Positions 18,291 through 27,798 are shown, counted from the first letter of the stretch. The stretch is 64,000 nt of DNA from UBA1858 sp963976865 (GCA_963976865.1 CAXBLY010000007.1:54668-118667); one strand, 5' to 3'. Notes: generated from the sequence alone by a model not told the origin. Program-made: numbers and translations.

Positions 18291-19044
18291 ATTGCGTTGT
18301 TACTTTTTCACTGAGGTTATGTAACGAGCTTTCCTCGAGTTTAACAATATATTCTGTTTTACCTTCTTTAATGCTTTCTATCTGTAGTGGTAGTCCGTGT
18401 AGTGCACGGTCTGCCCAAATGCGATAAGAAGAATCCTCTTTTGCACGCACTATTAAAACAGTGTCGCGTTCTCCGTAGATTGTTTTTAGTTTTTCAGGGC
18501 CCAGATTCAAGATCTGATAATTCTTTAGTTTGGCTTTTGAAATGACAGGTAAATTCATTTCTTTTGGAATGCTGTTTATATTCGCCATGATAAACAGTTG
18601 CAGAGTAAACAGGTCAGTAGCACGTTCGTCGAGTTTTACTTCCAGCTTTCGGTCTTTATATTCAGATTGTGCCAGTCGTTTATCCCACTGATAATAGACT
18701 CGTTCGCTTTTGTCTGCGCTTTTGGTGATGCGAATACGTTCGTAAGATATCGGGCGAACCGCACCGTCCAGTAATTGTAGTTTTGTTGTATCTGTGACTG
18801 CGTCATCGCTTATAAATAAAGCGGCTAAACCAAGTGCTTCTGAATTGGACTGATATATCCAGTTTTCCGGGTCAATCTGGGTTAATTGAACATCCACTTT
18901 TCCCACATGCAAACCTCCCACTTTCACTGCGTACTCAGCAGTAAATGCTGGTGGCATGTTGGGTGCAGTCAGTGGTAATGAAAATTCCTGTGCCGAAACG
19001 CTGCTGACAAATAAACACAGGCAGGCAATCAATATATTTTTCAT
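18250..19044 (-). CDS. Exported DUF3108 protein
   Basis: Periplasmic protein of the DUF3108 family, function unknown. With the ATG at 19044 (264 residues) it has a clean signal peptide, MKNILIACLCLFVSSVSA, then AQEF; an upstream ATG at 19071 would add nine residues. The family pattern is visible: FTAEYAVKVGGLHVGKVDVQL, WIYQSNSEALGLAALF, YERIRITKSADKSERVYYQWD in part, and a late WADRALHGLPLQIE. DUF3108 genes commonly follow purMN, and here purN lies upstream on the same strand, separated by a repeat array. The 3' end overlaps pmbA tail-to-tail. Confidence 0.87.
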   Translation of the reverse strand: MKNILIACLCLFVSSVSAQEFSLPLTAPNMPPAFTAEYAVKVGGLHVGKVDVQLTQIDPENWIYQSNSEALGLAALFISDDAVTDTTKLQLLDGAVRPISYERIRITKSADKSERVYYQWDKRLAQSEYKDRKLEVKLDERATDLFTLQLFIMANINSIPKEMNLPVISKAKLKNYQILNLGPEKLKTIYGERDTVLIVRAKEDSSYRIWADRALHGLPLQIESIKEGKTEYIVKLEESSLHNLSEKVTTQSMNRPQSSYFQSR

Positions 19045-19131
19045 GGATGTAAAAAATTTGTGTGTAACCATGTTAACGTTATTTCCGTTTTATTGTTATT
19101 GAGTCTGATCCAGTATCATTCCTGTCACCAA

Positions 19132-20005
19132 GTTTATTTCTGCGCAACTGTCACGGATGGCGGGAATACTCGGAATGCGAATAGAGATTCAGCGAATACT
19201 GAAAATATCAGTAAGCCAAATTCAACGACTGGATTCCCGTTTTCACGGGAATGACGTGGCTGGTTCATAATTCCGTTTCTTACGAAAGCCAGTAGAAGAT
19301 TCATAATTCCGCTTCCACGGCAGTGACACCCGAATTCACAAACCAATCGTCATCCCCGCGTAGGCGGGGATCCAGCCCATGTGTGACACGGCACCAGTGA
19401 CTACATTCCTGCGCAACTGCTACGGATGGCGGGAATACACGAAATACAGATGAGGATTCAGTGAATACTGAAAATATCAGTAAGCCATATTCAATGACTG
19501 GATTCCCGTTTTCACGGGAATGACGTGGGAAATTCATAATTCCGCTTCCACGGTAGTGACGCCCGGGTTCTCAATCCAATCGTCATCCCCGCGTAGGCGG
19601 GGATCCAGCCCATGTGCGACACGACACCAGTGATTAAATTCCTGCGCAATTGTTACGGATGGCGGGAATAATAGAAATAAAGATGATGATTCAGTGAATA
19701 CTGAAAATATCAGTAAGCCATATTCAACGACTGGATTCCCGTTTTCACGGGAATGACGTGAAAGGTCCGTAATCCTGTATTCACGGGAATGACGCGGGAG
19801 GTTCGTAATTCTGTTTCCAGCGAAAGTCGTTGGTAGGTTCATAACCTTGTTTCTAATGAAAGCCAGCGGGAAATTCATAATTCCGTTTCTAACGAAAGAC
19901 AGCAGGAGATTCATAATTCTGTATCCACGGTAGTAACGCCCGGGTTCACAAACCAATCGTCATCCCCGCGTAGGCGGGGATCCAGCCCATGTGCGCTACG
20001 CCACC
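19132..20005. repeat. Palindromic repeat array between DUF3108 gene and purN
   Basis: The 950-base gap contains alternating cores. ATCCCC-GCGTAGGC-GGGGAT begins at 19352, 19585 and 19962, and inverted ATTCCC-GTTTTCAC-GGGAAT cores occur near 19211, 19501 and 19737. The filler includes repeated CTGAAAATATCAGTAAGCCA and a decayed CTGCGCAACTG..ACGGATGGCGGGAAT arm. The single-base G to T change in the loop (GCGTAGGC) is shared by all three cores here and seen nowhere else in the window. No gene is credible. Confidence 0.9.
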
Positions 20006-20023
20006 AGTGACTACATTCCTGCG

Positions 20024-20683
20024 CTATTGTATTTGTTCGAGTTGTAAAGGAGAGGTTAGCGGCTGTTTGTCGAAGTACGCGCAACCATCCTGATAATAAA
20101 TTCTGTTTTCGCATAACCACCGTACACATTTAGGGTAAATGATATGTTCTTTCTCTAATACTCGTTTAGCCAGTATTTCTGCGTTGTCATTCTCTAAAAT
20201 CGGAACACTTGCCTGTAAGATCACAGGGCCGCCATCAAGTTCCGTGGTGGCAAAGTGAACACTGCAACCATGTGACGAATCGCCACTTTTTAATGCCCGC
20301 TGGTGAGTGTTGAGGCCGCTGTATTTCGGTAGCAATGAAGGGTGAATATTGAGAATTCGTCCTGGGTAATGCGTAATAAAAGTAGACTCAAGTATGCGCA
20401 TAAATCCGGCAAGCACAATAATATCTACATTATAACTATCCAGTATATTAATTAAGGCGTGTTCAAACGCCGCGCGGTCTGAAAATTCTTTATGAGAAAT
20501 AACGTGGTGTGGAATACTGGCATTGTCTGCACGTGTGAGTGCATAAACATCTGCAACGTTACTGACAACACATTTGATTTCTGCATTGCATTCACTAAAG
20601 TGAATGTTATCAATAATGGATTGCAGATTAGTGCCGCCGCCGGAGACAAGCACACCTATTTTGTTAGTCGCCGATTCGCTCAT
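20024..20683 (-). CDS. purN: Phosphoribosylglycinamide formyltransferase
   Basis: Transfers a formyl group from 10-formyl-THF to GAR in purine synthesis. The 219-residue protein shows IGVLVSGGGTNLQSIID near the start and the catalytic trio Asn112, His114 and Asp150 (RILNIHPSLLPKYSG; TTELDGGPVI). The start codon overlaps the end of purM by 4 bases, so the two are translationally coupled. The 3' end runs close to a repeat array. Confidence 0.97.
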   Translation of the reverse strand: MSESATNKIGVLVSGGGTNLQSIIDNIHFSECNAEIKCVVSNVADVYALTRADNASIPHHVISHKEFSDRAAFEHALINILDSYNVDIIVLAGFMRILESTFITHYPGRILNIHPSLLPKYSGLNTHQRALKSGDSSHGCSVHFATTELDGGPVILQASVPILENDNAEILAKRVLEKEHIIYPKCVRWLCENRIYYQDGCAYFDKQPLTSPLQLEQIQ

Positions 20684-21705
20684 GTATAAATAACATGTGA
20701 GTCACCTTCGCCTGTTTTAACTTCGCCAATAATATCCGCGTTAATATTGTGAGTTGAACATGCGTTTAGAATATTGTCTGCATCGCTTTGTTTAGTCACA
20801 ACCAGCATGCCAATACCGCAGTTAAAGACACGCAGCATTTCTTCCTGCGCAACATTTCCCTGTTGCTGTATCCAGTCAAAAATCGGTAAACGTTTCCAGC
20901 TTTGCAAGTTAATTTCAGCGTATACATTTTTCGGTAACACGCGCGGTAGATTTTCAGTGATGCCGCCACCTGTTACGTGGCACAGGCCATGAATAGAAGA
21001 GCTGGCAATCATTTCCAGTAACGCTTTCACATAAATTTTAGTTGGTGTTAACAGTGTTTCACCCAGTGTACTGTCGCCAAAGGAATCATTTAAAGACAAG
21101 CCTTTTTGTTCCAGCAGTTTATTCACTAGCGAGAAGCCATTGGAATGTACGCCACTGGAATGCATGCCAATAATGACATCGCCCGCGCTAATGTTGTCAC
21201 CGGTGATTAATTTTTCCTTATCAGCAACGCCCACGCAAAAACCGGCCAGGTCATATTCGCCGGCCGCATACATGCCCGGCATTTCTGCGGTTTCACCACC
21301 AATTAATGCCGCACCGGCCTGCTTGCAACCTTCGGCAATACCGGTGACAACGGCTGCACTGTCTTCAACATCGAGTTTTCCTGTGGCGAAATAATCGAGG
21401 AAGAATAAAGGTTCTGCACCTTGCACGATGACATCGTTCACACACATGGCAACCAGATCAATACCGATGGTGTCGTGACGTTTTAACTGGTGGGCCAGTT
21501 TTAATTTGGTGCCTACACCATCTGTGCCAGACACAAGCACCGGGTTCTTGTATTTATGCGAGGCTAATTCGAATAAGCCACCAAATCCGCCGATATCAGA
21601 GATAACACCATCACGGTGAGTGCTTTTGACAGCCCCTTTAATTCGGTTAACGAGTGCGTTGCCAGCATCGATATCGACGCCTGCGTCTTTATATGTGAGT
21701 CCCAT
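20680..21705 (-). CDS. purM: Phosphoribosylformylglycinamidine cyclo-ligase (AIR synthetase)
   Basis: ATP-dependent ring closure making aminoimidazole ribotide. The ATG at 21705 gives 341 residues and the usual N-terminus MGLTYKDAGVDIDAGNALV; an upstream ATG at 21759 would add 18 residues not found in the family. Seen: GTDGVGTKLKLA, the GIDLVAMCVNDVIVQGAEP metal/ATP region, LIGGETAEMPGMY, and HVTGGGITENLPRVLP. Divergent from the phosphatidyltransferase gene; overlaps purN by 4 bases. Confidence 0.97.
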   Translation of the reverse strand: MGLTYKDAGVDIDAGNALVNRIKGAVKSTHRDGVISDIGGFGGLFELASHKYKNPVLVSGTDGVGTKLKLAHQLKRHDTIGIDLVAMCVNDVIVQGAEPLFFLDYFATGKLDVEDSAAVVTGIAEGCKQAGAALIGGETAEMPGMYAAGEYDLAGFCVGVADKEKLITGDNISAGDVIIGMHSSGVHSNGFSLVNKLLEQKGLSLNDSFGDSTLGETLLTPTKIYVKALLEMIASSSIHGLCHVTGGGITENLPRVLPKNVYAEINLQSWKRLPIFDWIQQQGNVAQEEMLRVFNCGIGMLVVTKQSDADNILNACSTHNINADIIGEVKTGEGDSHVIYT

Positions 21706-21808
21706 GGGTGTTTTGAATGCAGTTAAGGTGTTGAAATTAAAAGAATTACATCTAACCACTTGAAATACAAGGGGTTTGCTGAAATATCTTGTATGATTAT
21801 GATATCTT

Positions 21809-21827
21809 TATAGTTGTAAATACTATA
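21809..21827. promoter_or_regulatory. Inverted repeat in the purM / phosphatidyltransferase divergent gap
   Basis: TATAGT and ACTATA form a perfect 6-bp inverted repeat with a 7-base centre, in the middle of the 175-base A/T-rich gap between two divergent genes. It does not resemble the PurR operator. It may be an operator or just promoter-like A/T sequence. Confidence 0.25.
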
Positions 21828-21880
21828 ACACCGCATAGCGTCGTTGCTGAAATGCGGGAATATCAGGAGGCGCTCCGTCC

Positions 21881-22438
21881 ATGTTTAAGGCTAAATATAT
21901 CCCGAATGCTATCACCAGTGCCCGTATTCTGTGTGTGCCCTGTTTGATCTGGATGTTATTCAATCACCAGTTTGAGCGTTCATTAATACTCGTGTTTTTC
22001 ATGGGCGTGTCTGATGCCCTCGATGGTTTTCTTGCCCGCTGTTACGGCTGGAAAACAACATTGGGTGCCTACCTGGATCCGATCGCTGATAAATTAATGC
22101 TGCTAAGTGCCTTCATCACATTTGCCGCACTTGGCTGGGTGCCCTGGTGGCTTGCAAGTGTGGTTGTCGCACGTGATGTCATTCTGCTAGCCGGTGCGCT
22201 TTATTATCACCTGTGGACGAGGCAACTAAAAATAGAACCGCTCAGCATTAGCAAGATCAATACATTCGTACAGATTGTTCTGGCGATTAGCCTGATTTAC
22301 GCCCAGGTTGGTTCATTACACGTACAAATTTTAAATGCCCTGATGACAATTGTCGTCTGCACAACAGTCGTGAGTGGAACACAATATGTCATGCAGTGGT
22401 CACGCCGCGCCTCAAAATTTGCACAGAAACATATGTGA
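21881..22438 (+). CDS. CDP-alcohol phosphatidyltransferase family membrane protein
   Basis: Integral membrane enzyme that transfers a phosphatidyl group from CDP-diacylglycerol to an alcohol, similar to PgsA. The full signature is present: Asp45, Asp48, Gly49, Ala52-Arg53, Gly62, Asp66 and Asp70 (SDALDGFLARCYG, LGAYLDPIADK). The 185 residues include several membrane segments. AGGAGG lies upstream of the ATG with slightly long spacing. The same gene commonly sits between purM and hda in gammaproteobacteria; whether it is the main phosphatidylglycerophosphate synthase or a paralogue cannot be decided here. Confidence 0.9.
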   Translation: MFKAKYIPNAITSARILCVPCLIWMLFNHQFERSLILVFFMGVSDALDGFLARCYGWKTTLGAYLDPIADKLMLLSAFITFAALGWVPWWLASVVVARDVILLAGALYYHLWTRQLKIEPLSISKINTFVQIVLAISLIYAQVGSLHVQILNALMTIVVCTTVVSGTQYVMQWSRRASKFAQKHM

Positions 22439-22469
22439 ATTGCAGTACACAAGTTATTCCAGTTAACTA

Positions 22470-23110
22470 CGTCATCCCCGCGCAGGCGGGGATCCAGCGA
22501 ATGCTGAAAATAGCGGGAATGTATACGCAATGACTGGATTCCCGTTTTCACGGGAATGACGTAGTGAGGTTCACAATCCCGTTTCACGGGAATGACGTGA
22601 GAGGTTCACTAACCTGTTTCCACAGGGGTGACGCCCGTGTTCACACCCCAACCGTCATCCCCGCGCAGGCGGGGATCTAGCGAATGCTGAAAATTGTGGG
22701 AATGTATACACAATGACTGGATTCCCGTTTTCACGGGAATGACGTGAGAGGTTTATAGTCCCGTTTCCAGCGAATGACGTGGGAGGTTCACAATCTCGTT
22801 TCCCGCGAAAGACGGTGCGAGGGTCACAACCCAACCGTCATCCCCGCGCAGGCGGGGATCTAGCGAATGCTGAAAATTGTGGGAATGTATACACAATGAC
22901 TGGATTCCCGTTTTCACGGGAATGACGTGAGAGGTTTATAGTCCCGTTTCCAGCGAATGACGTGGGAGGTTCACAATCTCGTTTCCCGCGAAAGAAGGCG
23001 CGAGGTTCACATCCCAACCGTCATCCCCGCGCAGGCGGGGATCCAGCGAATGGTGAAAATAGCGGGAATGTATACGCAGTGACTGGATTCCCGTTGTCAC
23101 GGGAATGACG
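22470..23110. repeat. Palindromic repeat array with 183-bp period before hda
   Basis: The 792-base gap carries the core ATCCCC-GCGCAGGC-GGGGAT starting at 22474, 22657, 22840 and 23023, exactly 183 bases apart each time. Each unit also has an inverted ATTCCC core with GTTTTCAC (GTTGTCAC in the last) and degenerate single arms such as CCCGTTTCCAGCGAATGACG. The middle two units are almost identical over their whole length. The arrangement separates hda from its usual upstream neighbour. No gene is credible in the gap. Confidence 0.93.
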
Positions 23111-23230
23111 TGGGAGACTCATAATGACGAGAGAAGTTCACAACCCCGTTTCCCACGAAAAACAGTGCCATGGCTGAAACGGCAACCCAATGTCATTGCA
23201 CCCACTCACAAGCTAAGCCAAACTACCTGA

Positions 23231-23944
23231 ATGAATTCAGACAATCCCCAGCAGGCGCTTAATCTGCAACTGGCGCAGGCCAATACTTTTGAAACCTATT
23301 ACTCAGGGTCAGACACGACACTCATCAGCGTGCTCAGGAACGTGGCCTCAGGCGTACTTGATGAGCCGCAGATATTTCTATGGGGAGTCGCCAACACCGG
23401 GAAAACGCATATATTGCAGGCAATGTGCCGCGTTGCGTCAGACGCACGTAAACGTGCCATGTATATTCCCATGAAGGACATGCTAAGCCAGAACCCGGCC
23501 AGCATTGGAGAGCTACAGGACCTGGAATTGGTGTGCATAGATGATGTGCAAGTGATTGCAAAAAATGCGCAATGGGAAAAAGCCCTGTTTAATTTTATTA
23601 ATCACCACCGCTTTCAAAAAACCACCATTGTTATTTCATCGTTACATGCACCTACAGAAAACCTGTTTGAACTTCCTGACTTAAATTCCCGTGCGGTGTG
23701 GGGGCCGGTCTATAAATTAACCCCTCTGGAAGAACAGCACCTGGATGACGCGTTAAGCTTTCATGCAAAAGTACGCGGCCTGGAACTTAGTGATGAAGTA
23801 AAGCGCTACCTGTTAACACGCTATCAGCGGGATGTATCAACCATGGTAGGAATCATTGAAGTACTGGACAAGGCCTCACTGCAGGAACAGCGTAAAGTGA
23901 CGATTCCTTTTCTAAAGAAAACGCTGACTACGCTTCCGTCTTAG
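23231..23944 (+). CDS. hda: DnaA regulatory inactivator Hda
   Basis: AAA+ DnaA paralogue that, bound to the sliding clamp, stimulates hydrolysis of DnaA-ATP and prevents re-initiation. The 237-residue protein has an N-terminal clamp-binding-like stretch (QALNLQL), Walker A WGVANTGKTH (residues 51-60), Walker B LVCIDDVQ, and the C-terminal DVSTMVGIIEVLDKASL helix typical of Hda. The GKT order is retained although the loop GVANTGKT differs from the usual GxxGSGKSH. Its 3' end overlaps the convergent DUF2069 gene by 17 bases. Confidence 0.93.
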   Translation: MNSDNPQQALNLQLAQANTFETYYSGSDTTLISVLRNVASGVLDEPQIFLWGVANTGKTHILQAMCRVASDARKRAMYIPMKDMLSQNPASIGELQDLELVCIDDVQVIAKNAQWEKALFNFINHHRFQKTTIVISSLHAPTENLFELPDLNSRAVWGPVYKLTPLEEQHLDDALSFHAKVRGLELSDEVKRYLLTRYQRDVSTMVGIIEVLDKASLQEQRKVTIPFLKKTLTTLPS

Positions 23945-24272
23945 GGCGGGTATCATGCTTGCGGCAGTACATCACCGAGCCGACAAATATCAGCAGACTC
24001 ATCGCCACCTGTAACGCACCCAGTGGCCATTGCGAAGTGCTGGCACAATTCCAGATACCTATCGTGAAATACACCCATATAAATAACGTCACCCATTTGA
24101 ACGTATGAAAACGCGCATTAAGCAAACCACGCAAGGGAAGCAGCAATGGTGCAACAATAAATAACAGCGTGACACTCTTGGGAATAATAGTCACAGGGTT
24201 AAGCCAGCCAATCCAAAGCACCTGGCCAAACAATAAAATGAAATAACTAGCTAATGTGAGTTTGTAATACAT
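23928..24272 (-). CDS. DUF2069 inner-membrane protein
   Basis: Small protein of the DUF2069 family with about four predicted membrane segments (YFILLFGQVLWIGWL; VTLLFIVAPLLLPL; WVTLFIWVYFTIGIW; VAMSLLIFVGSVMYC). The conserved PLRGLLNARFHTFKWV loop supports the family call. Function unknown. Gammaproteobacterial DUF2069 genes are often next to hda and wrbA, and both are present here. Confidence 0.88.
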   Translation of the reverse strand: MYYKLTLASYFILLFGQVLWIGWLNPVTIIPKSVTLLFIVAPLLLPLRGLLNARFHTFKWVTLFIWVYFTIGIWNCASTSQWPLGALQVAMSLLIFVGSVMYCRKHDTRPKTEA

Positions 24273-24310
24273 AATTTGTCATTCTGAAGAAAATACATCA
24301 ATTCAATAAA

Positions 24311-25090
24311 AATCGTCATTCCCAAATCTCCGGCACTCCTGTCATTCCCAAGGCCTCCCGTCACTCTCAAATAATCTTCGTCACCCCAAACTCCGTCGTC
24401 CCGTCATTCCCAAAGCTTCCCGTCATTCCCGCGAAAGCGGGAATCCAGCCCCAGCAAAAAAACCTCTACCCCACATTACAGGTAACCAGACTAACTAAGC
24501 ACCCAGCTTCAGCACCCACAAAGCCCCATCACAACCAGAAACAACCGTCAGCCCAAAACCCCGATACTCCTGTCATCCCCAAAGCTTCCCAACACCCCCG
24601 ACACTCCCAAACCCCGTCATTCCCGCGAAAGCGGGAATCCAGCCTCAGCAAAAACAACCTCTACCCCACATTACAGGTAACCAGACTAACAAAGCATCCA
24701 ACTTCAACACCCACAAAGCCCCATCACAACCAGAAACAACCGTCAGCCCAAAACCCCGTCACCACCAGAAACTCCCGTCACCCCGGCACTCCCGTCACCC
24801 CGGCACTCCCGTCATTCCCAAAGCTTCCCGTCATTCCCGCGAAAGCGGGAATCCAGCCTCAGCAATAACAACCTCTACTTCACATTACAGATAACCAGAC
24901 TAACAAAGCACCCAACTTCAACACCCACAAAGCCCCATCACAACCAGAAACAACCTTCAGCCCAAAACCCCGTCACCACCAGAAACTCCCGTCACCCCGG
25001 CACTCCCGTAATTCCCAACACCCCCGTCACCCCAAACCCCGTCATTCCCGCGAAAGCGGGAATCCAGCCTCACCAAAAACAACCTCTACC
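24311..25090. repeat. Palindromic repeat array between DUF2069 gene and wrbA
   Basis: The 842-base gap is C-rich on the plus strand. Core ATTCCC-GCGAAAGC-GGGAAT starts at 24425, 24619, 24833 and 25044, spacings 194, 214 and 211. Unlike the other arrays it lacks the inverted partner; the filler is repeated CCCGTCATTCCCAAAGCTT and CCCGTCACCCCGGCACT, plus a conserved block with CACATTACAGGTAACCAGAC and CCCATCACAACCAGAAACAA. No gene is credible. Confidence 0.92.
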
Positions 25091-25114
25091 TCACATTACA
25101 GGTAACCAGACTAA

Positions 25115-25705
25115 CTAAGCACTCAGCTTCAGCGCCAACCCAGCCACCCGCTTACCCAGTGCAATACAAAGGCGAGACTCTTCTTCACTAACAGGAAGCG
25201 CACCATCATGCCCAGACACATGGCTGGCTCCATAAGGCGTGCCGCCAGTAGTCGTTTTGGCCAGATCAGGTTCACTGTAAGGCAGGCCTGCCATCACCAT
25301 GCCATGGTGAAGTAGCGGCATCATCATTGAAAGCAGCGTGGTTTCCTGCCCACCGTGCATACTGCCGGTAGAGGTAAACACCGCCGCGGGTTTGTTTTCC
25401 AGTGCGCCTTTCAGCCAAAGCCCGCTAGTGCTATCCAGAAAATACTTCATGGGCGCGGCCATATTACCAAACCGGGTAGGGCTGCCAAGAATAAGCCCGG
25501 AGCATTCTTCCAGGTCACTGAGTACTGCATATATATCACCCGATTCAGGAATATCAGGCTCAGTGGCTTCGCAATTGGCAGAGACGGCAGGCACTGTGCG
25601 TAATCTGGCCTCAACAGAAGCCTGCTCAACACCATGGGCAATTTTATAAGCCATATCGCGTGTAGCTCCGTTACGGCTGTAGTACAGCACAAGAATAGGC
25701 CCCAT
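25115..25705 (-). CDS. wrbA: NAD(P)H:quinone oxidoreductase, WrbA family
   Basis: FMN-binding flavodoxin-like enzyme that reduces quinones by two electrons. At 196 residues it matches WrbA. Seen: phosphate-binding LVLYYSRNGATRDMA near the start, LGSPTRFGNMAAPMKYFLD in the middle, FTSTGSMHGGQETTLLSM, and GGTPYGASHVSG near the end. The ATG shares one base with the stop of the upstream ArsC-like gene, so the pair is coupled. Confidence 0.95.
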   Translation of the reverse strand: MGPILVLYYSRNGATRDMAYKIAHGVEQASVEARLRTVPAVSANCEATEPDIPESGDIYAVLSDLEECSGLILGSPTRFGNMAAPMKYFLDSTSGLWLKGALENKPAAVFTSTGSMHGGQETTLLSMMMPLLHHGMVMAGLPYSEPDLAKTTTGGTPYGASHVSGHDGALPVSEEESRLCIALGKRVAGLALKLSA

Positions 25706-26052
25706 TATAAAATCTCCAATACTTTCTCAGGAGGGCGTGCTATCACCGCTTTTCCGTTCGCAATCACAATGGGGCGCTGAAGCAGAATAGGGTATTGAAT
25801 GATCGCATTAATCAAATCGTCATCTGAGGCTGTTTCAATAGCCAGTCCGGTATTCTTCCATTCGTCTTCGCCAGTGCGGATTAAATCTTTTGCAGGTATG
25901 CCTAGACTAATAATGTTAGTAAGCTCTTCTTTTGTTGGGGGTGTATCTAAATACTCAATAATGCTGGGTGAAATATCGTGTTCGTCTAACAAAGTCATAG
26001 TTTGACGGCACTTTGAGCATTTTGGGTTGTAAAATATTTTTGTGTAAGACAT
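25705..26052 (-). CDS. arsC: Glutaredoxin-dependent arsenate reductase (ArsC family)
   Basis: Thioredoxin-fold protein of the ArsC class that reduces arsenate via one catalytic Cys and glutaredoxin. The 115-residue protein carries NPKCSKCRQT (Cys12), the Arg region LIRTGEDEWKN, and LQRPIVIANGKAVIARPPEKVLEIL near the end, including the Arg that follows LQ in active ArsC. No arsR, arsB or acr gene is near; in this setting beside wrbA a general redox role is also possible. Confidence 0.9.
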   Translation of the reverse strand: MSYTKIFYNPKCSKCRQTMTLLDEHDISPSIIEYLDTPPTKEELTNIISLGIPAKDLIRTGEDEWKNTGLAIETASDDDLINAIIQYPILLQRPIVIANGKAVIARPPEKVLEIL

Positions 26053-26137
26053 TTCTTAATTCTAGTAGCTTCAATTTTGAGTAATTAGCTCTGCATGATA
26101 GCAATATAAAATTATTAATTACATATAGTCGATTTAC

Positions 26138-27793
26138 ATGGGTTGGAAGTCTACCTGGGAGATGGATGATTTGAGTTTCGAAAAGCCAATATTTGATATC
26201 AAATTGCTTAGCGTTATATTCCTATGCGTTTTATTACAAGAGAGTGTTTATGCAAGCGATTCAATATTTGAAAAGACCATTGCTGAAATCACGAGAGAAT
26301 CCCTATTACCAAGTGTTGGTGAAAATGGTAGGCCACTGCCACTCGTAGGCCACTGGAATAGAGGGCAATTAGCTGGTGGCTATGATCCAAAGTATCAATT
26401 TAATTTAATTAAGAATGGGCATCACTTACTACCATGGTTTCATTTTCCCATGCCAGGTGAAAAATGGAATGCTGATTACTATGCTGTAATTGAGGAATAC
26501 AGAAAACTTAATTTGCCAATTTCATTCATTGGAACTCAATGGGAGAGAATTCTTTCTGAAGATAACAGCTATCTTGAGTTGGAAGAAAAGTTGAATCCTA
26601 ACGTGGTTAACCTTGCGGGAAGTATTGAAAGAAAGGTTTCTCCGTTTGGCCGTGCTAAAGATTGGAGAGATGTTGGGGAAAGATGGACTAATAATGAAGG
26701 CTTTTTAACCTTGCAAGACCTTTACCCAAATCCGCCTTTAATTCTATTTGTTTCTAATAATGAACATAAAAAAATGCGTTGGCATGAGGCGCTATTATCA
26801 AGAAGGTTTATTGAAAAATACGGGTTGTTGAATACGCCTAATGAAATCAAAAAAATTATTGGAGATAAGTGGATTGATTTGTACGCAAATCTATTTGACG
26901 GTATGTTGGATGGTATCAAGAGTGAGCATTGGAAAGGTAATTTAAAATTCATTGGATATAATGCCTTTTTAACTGGGTCCTTTGGCCGTTGGCCTGGCTG
27001 GCTTAAGTATTCACTGGTTATTCCTGGGAGAATTGAGCCATGGTCACACGTATGGGATGGTGCGTCTGTTCCTTACTACACGCATGACTGGAATAAATCT
27101 TCAGATTTCACTGTAATGAGTCCCCAAATACAGGCAATGAATCAATTGTTTGCTCAAGATGATTTTCAAAGAACTAATCGACATTATTGGTTTGAGATGT
27201 CGGTTTGGGACGGTAACAGCCCAGAGAAACAGCAAGATAAACAAGCATACTATAAATCTTTAGGACAAAGTTATTCGCCAGATCGTTATAAAGGGTATGT
27301 GAAGTTTGGTATGTGGTTGTTGAGACCAAGGCTTGTTCGTGAATTTCGAGGTTGGTCTGACACTGTTAATAGAACTGAAAATTACTTTTTGCAAATTGTC
27401 GATGCTGTTGATGATATTTATAGAAGTGATCTGTTGTCGAAATTTTGGAGATACGGTGAGTTAGTGAAAAATGATGTTCTTGAGCATCCCTATCAGTCAA
27501 TGATACCTAGCGAACTTAAAGAAAAATCTAGATGGTTTTTGTTAGATGCCAATGTGAATCCAATAAGACCCTGGCGGTTAAATGATGAATTGAAAGTTTT
27601 TTCTATTGCGTTGTGTATTGGTGAAAATAAAGATCAAGAATGGTTGTTGTATACATATTCACCTTTAGACGAATACAAGGATGTTAAATTGACTCTTCCT
27701 GGCTATGGAATAGTAGAGCTAAATAGCACACCAAAAGGCGAGTATTATCATCTCAAAAAAAATAGTGATGAGTTGATTAATTTGAAAATATAA
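26138..27793 (+). CDS. Exported protein of unknown function at the start of the polysaccharide locus
   Basis: I do not recognise the family with confidence. The 551-residue protein has a hydrophobic stretch after about 20 residues (LLSVIFLCVLLQESVYAS) that looks like a signal peptide or anchor, so it should act outside the cytoplasm. The rest is soluble and rich in aromatic residues, with PWFHFPMPGEKWNADYY, ISFIGTQWERIL and HYWFEMSVWDG. That pattern and the locus suggest a TIM-barrel glycan-active enzyme, but this is inference. ATG at 26138 lacks a good ribosome site; an ATG at 26162 is an alternative. The gene is visibly AT-rich and is followed 5 bases later by the flippase gene. Confidence 0.7.
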   Translation: MGWKSTWEMDDLSFEKPIFDIKLLSVIFLCVLLQESVYASDSIFEKTIAEITRESLLPSVGENGRPLPLVGHWNRGQLAGGYDPKYQFNLIKNGHHLLPWFHFPMPGEKWNADYYAVIEEYRKLNLPISFIGTQWERILSEDNSYLELEEKLNPNVVNLAGSIERKVSPFGRAKDWRDVGERWTNNEGFLTLQDLYPNPPLILFVSNNEHKKMRWHEALLSRRFIEKYGLLNTPNEIKKIIGDKWIDLYANLFDGMLDGIKSEHWKGNLKFIGYNAFLTGSFGRWPGWLKYSLVIPGRIEPWSHVWDGASVPYYTHDWNKSSDFTVMSPQIQAMNQLFAQDDFQRTNRHYWFEMSVWDGNSPEKQQDKQAYYKSLGQSYSPDRYKGYVKFGMWLLRPRLVREFRGWSDTVNRTENYFLQIVDAVDDIYRSDLLSKFWRYGELVKNDVLEHPYQSMIPSELKEKSRWFLLDANVNPIRPWRLNDELKVFSIALCIGENKDQEWLLYTYSPLDEYKDVKLTLPGYGIVELNSTPKGEYYHLKKNSDELINLKI

Positions 27794-27798
27794 AAGAT

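Noticed and set aside
19134..20129. Minus-strand open frames with PRHSRENGNPV peptides
   Set aside because: Direct translation of palindromic repeat units; the same peptide pattern appears in every array and in unrelated gaps.
16001..23110. Regular repeats as a possible CRISPR array
   Set aside because: The cores are palindromic, occur in alternating inverted orientation, the sequences between them are themselves repeated rather than unique, and no cas gene is present.
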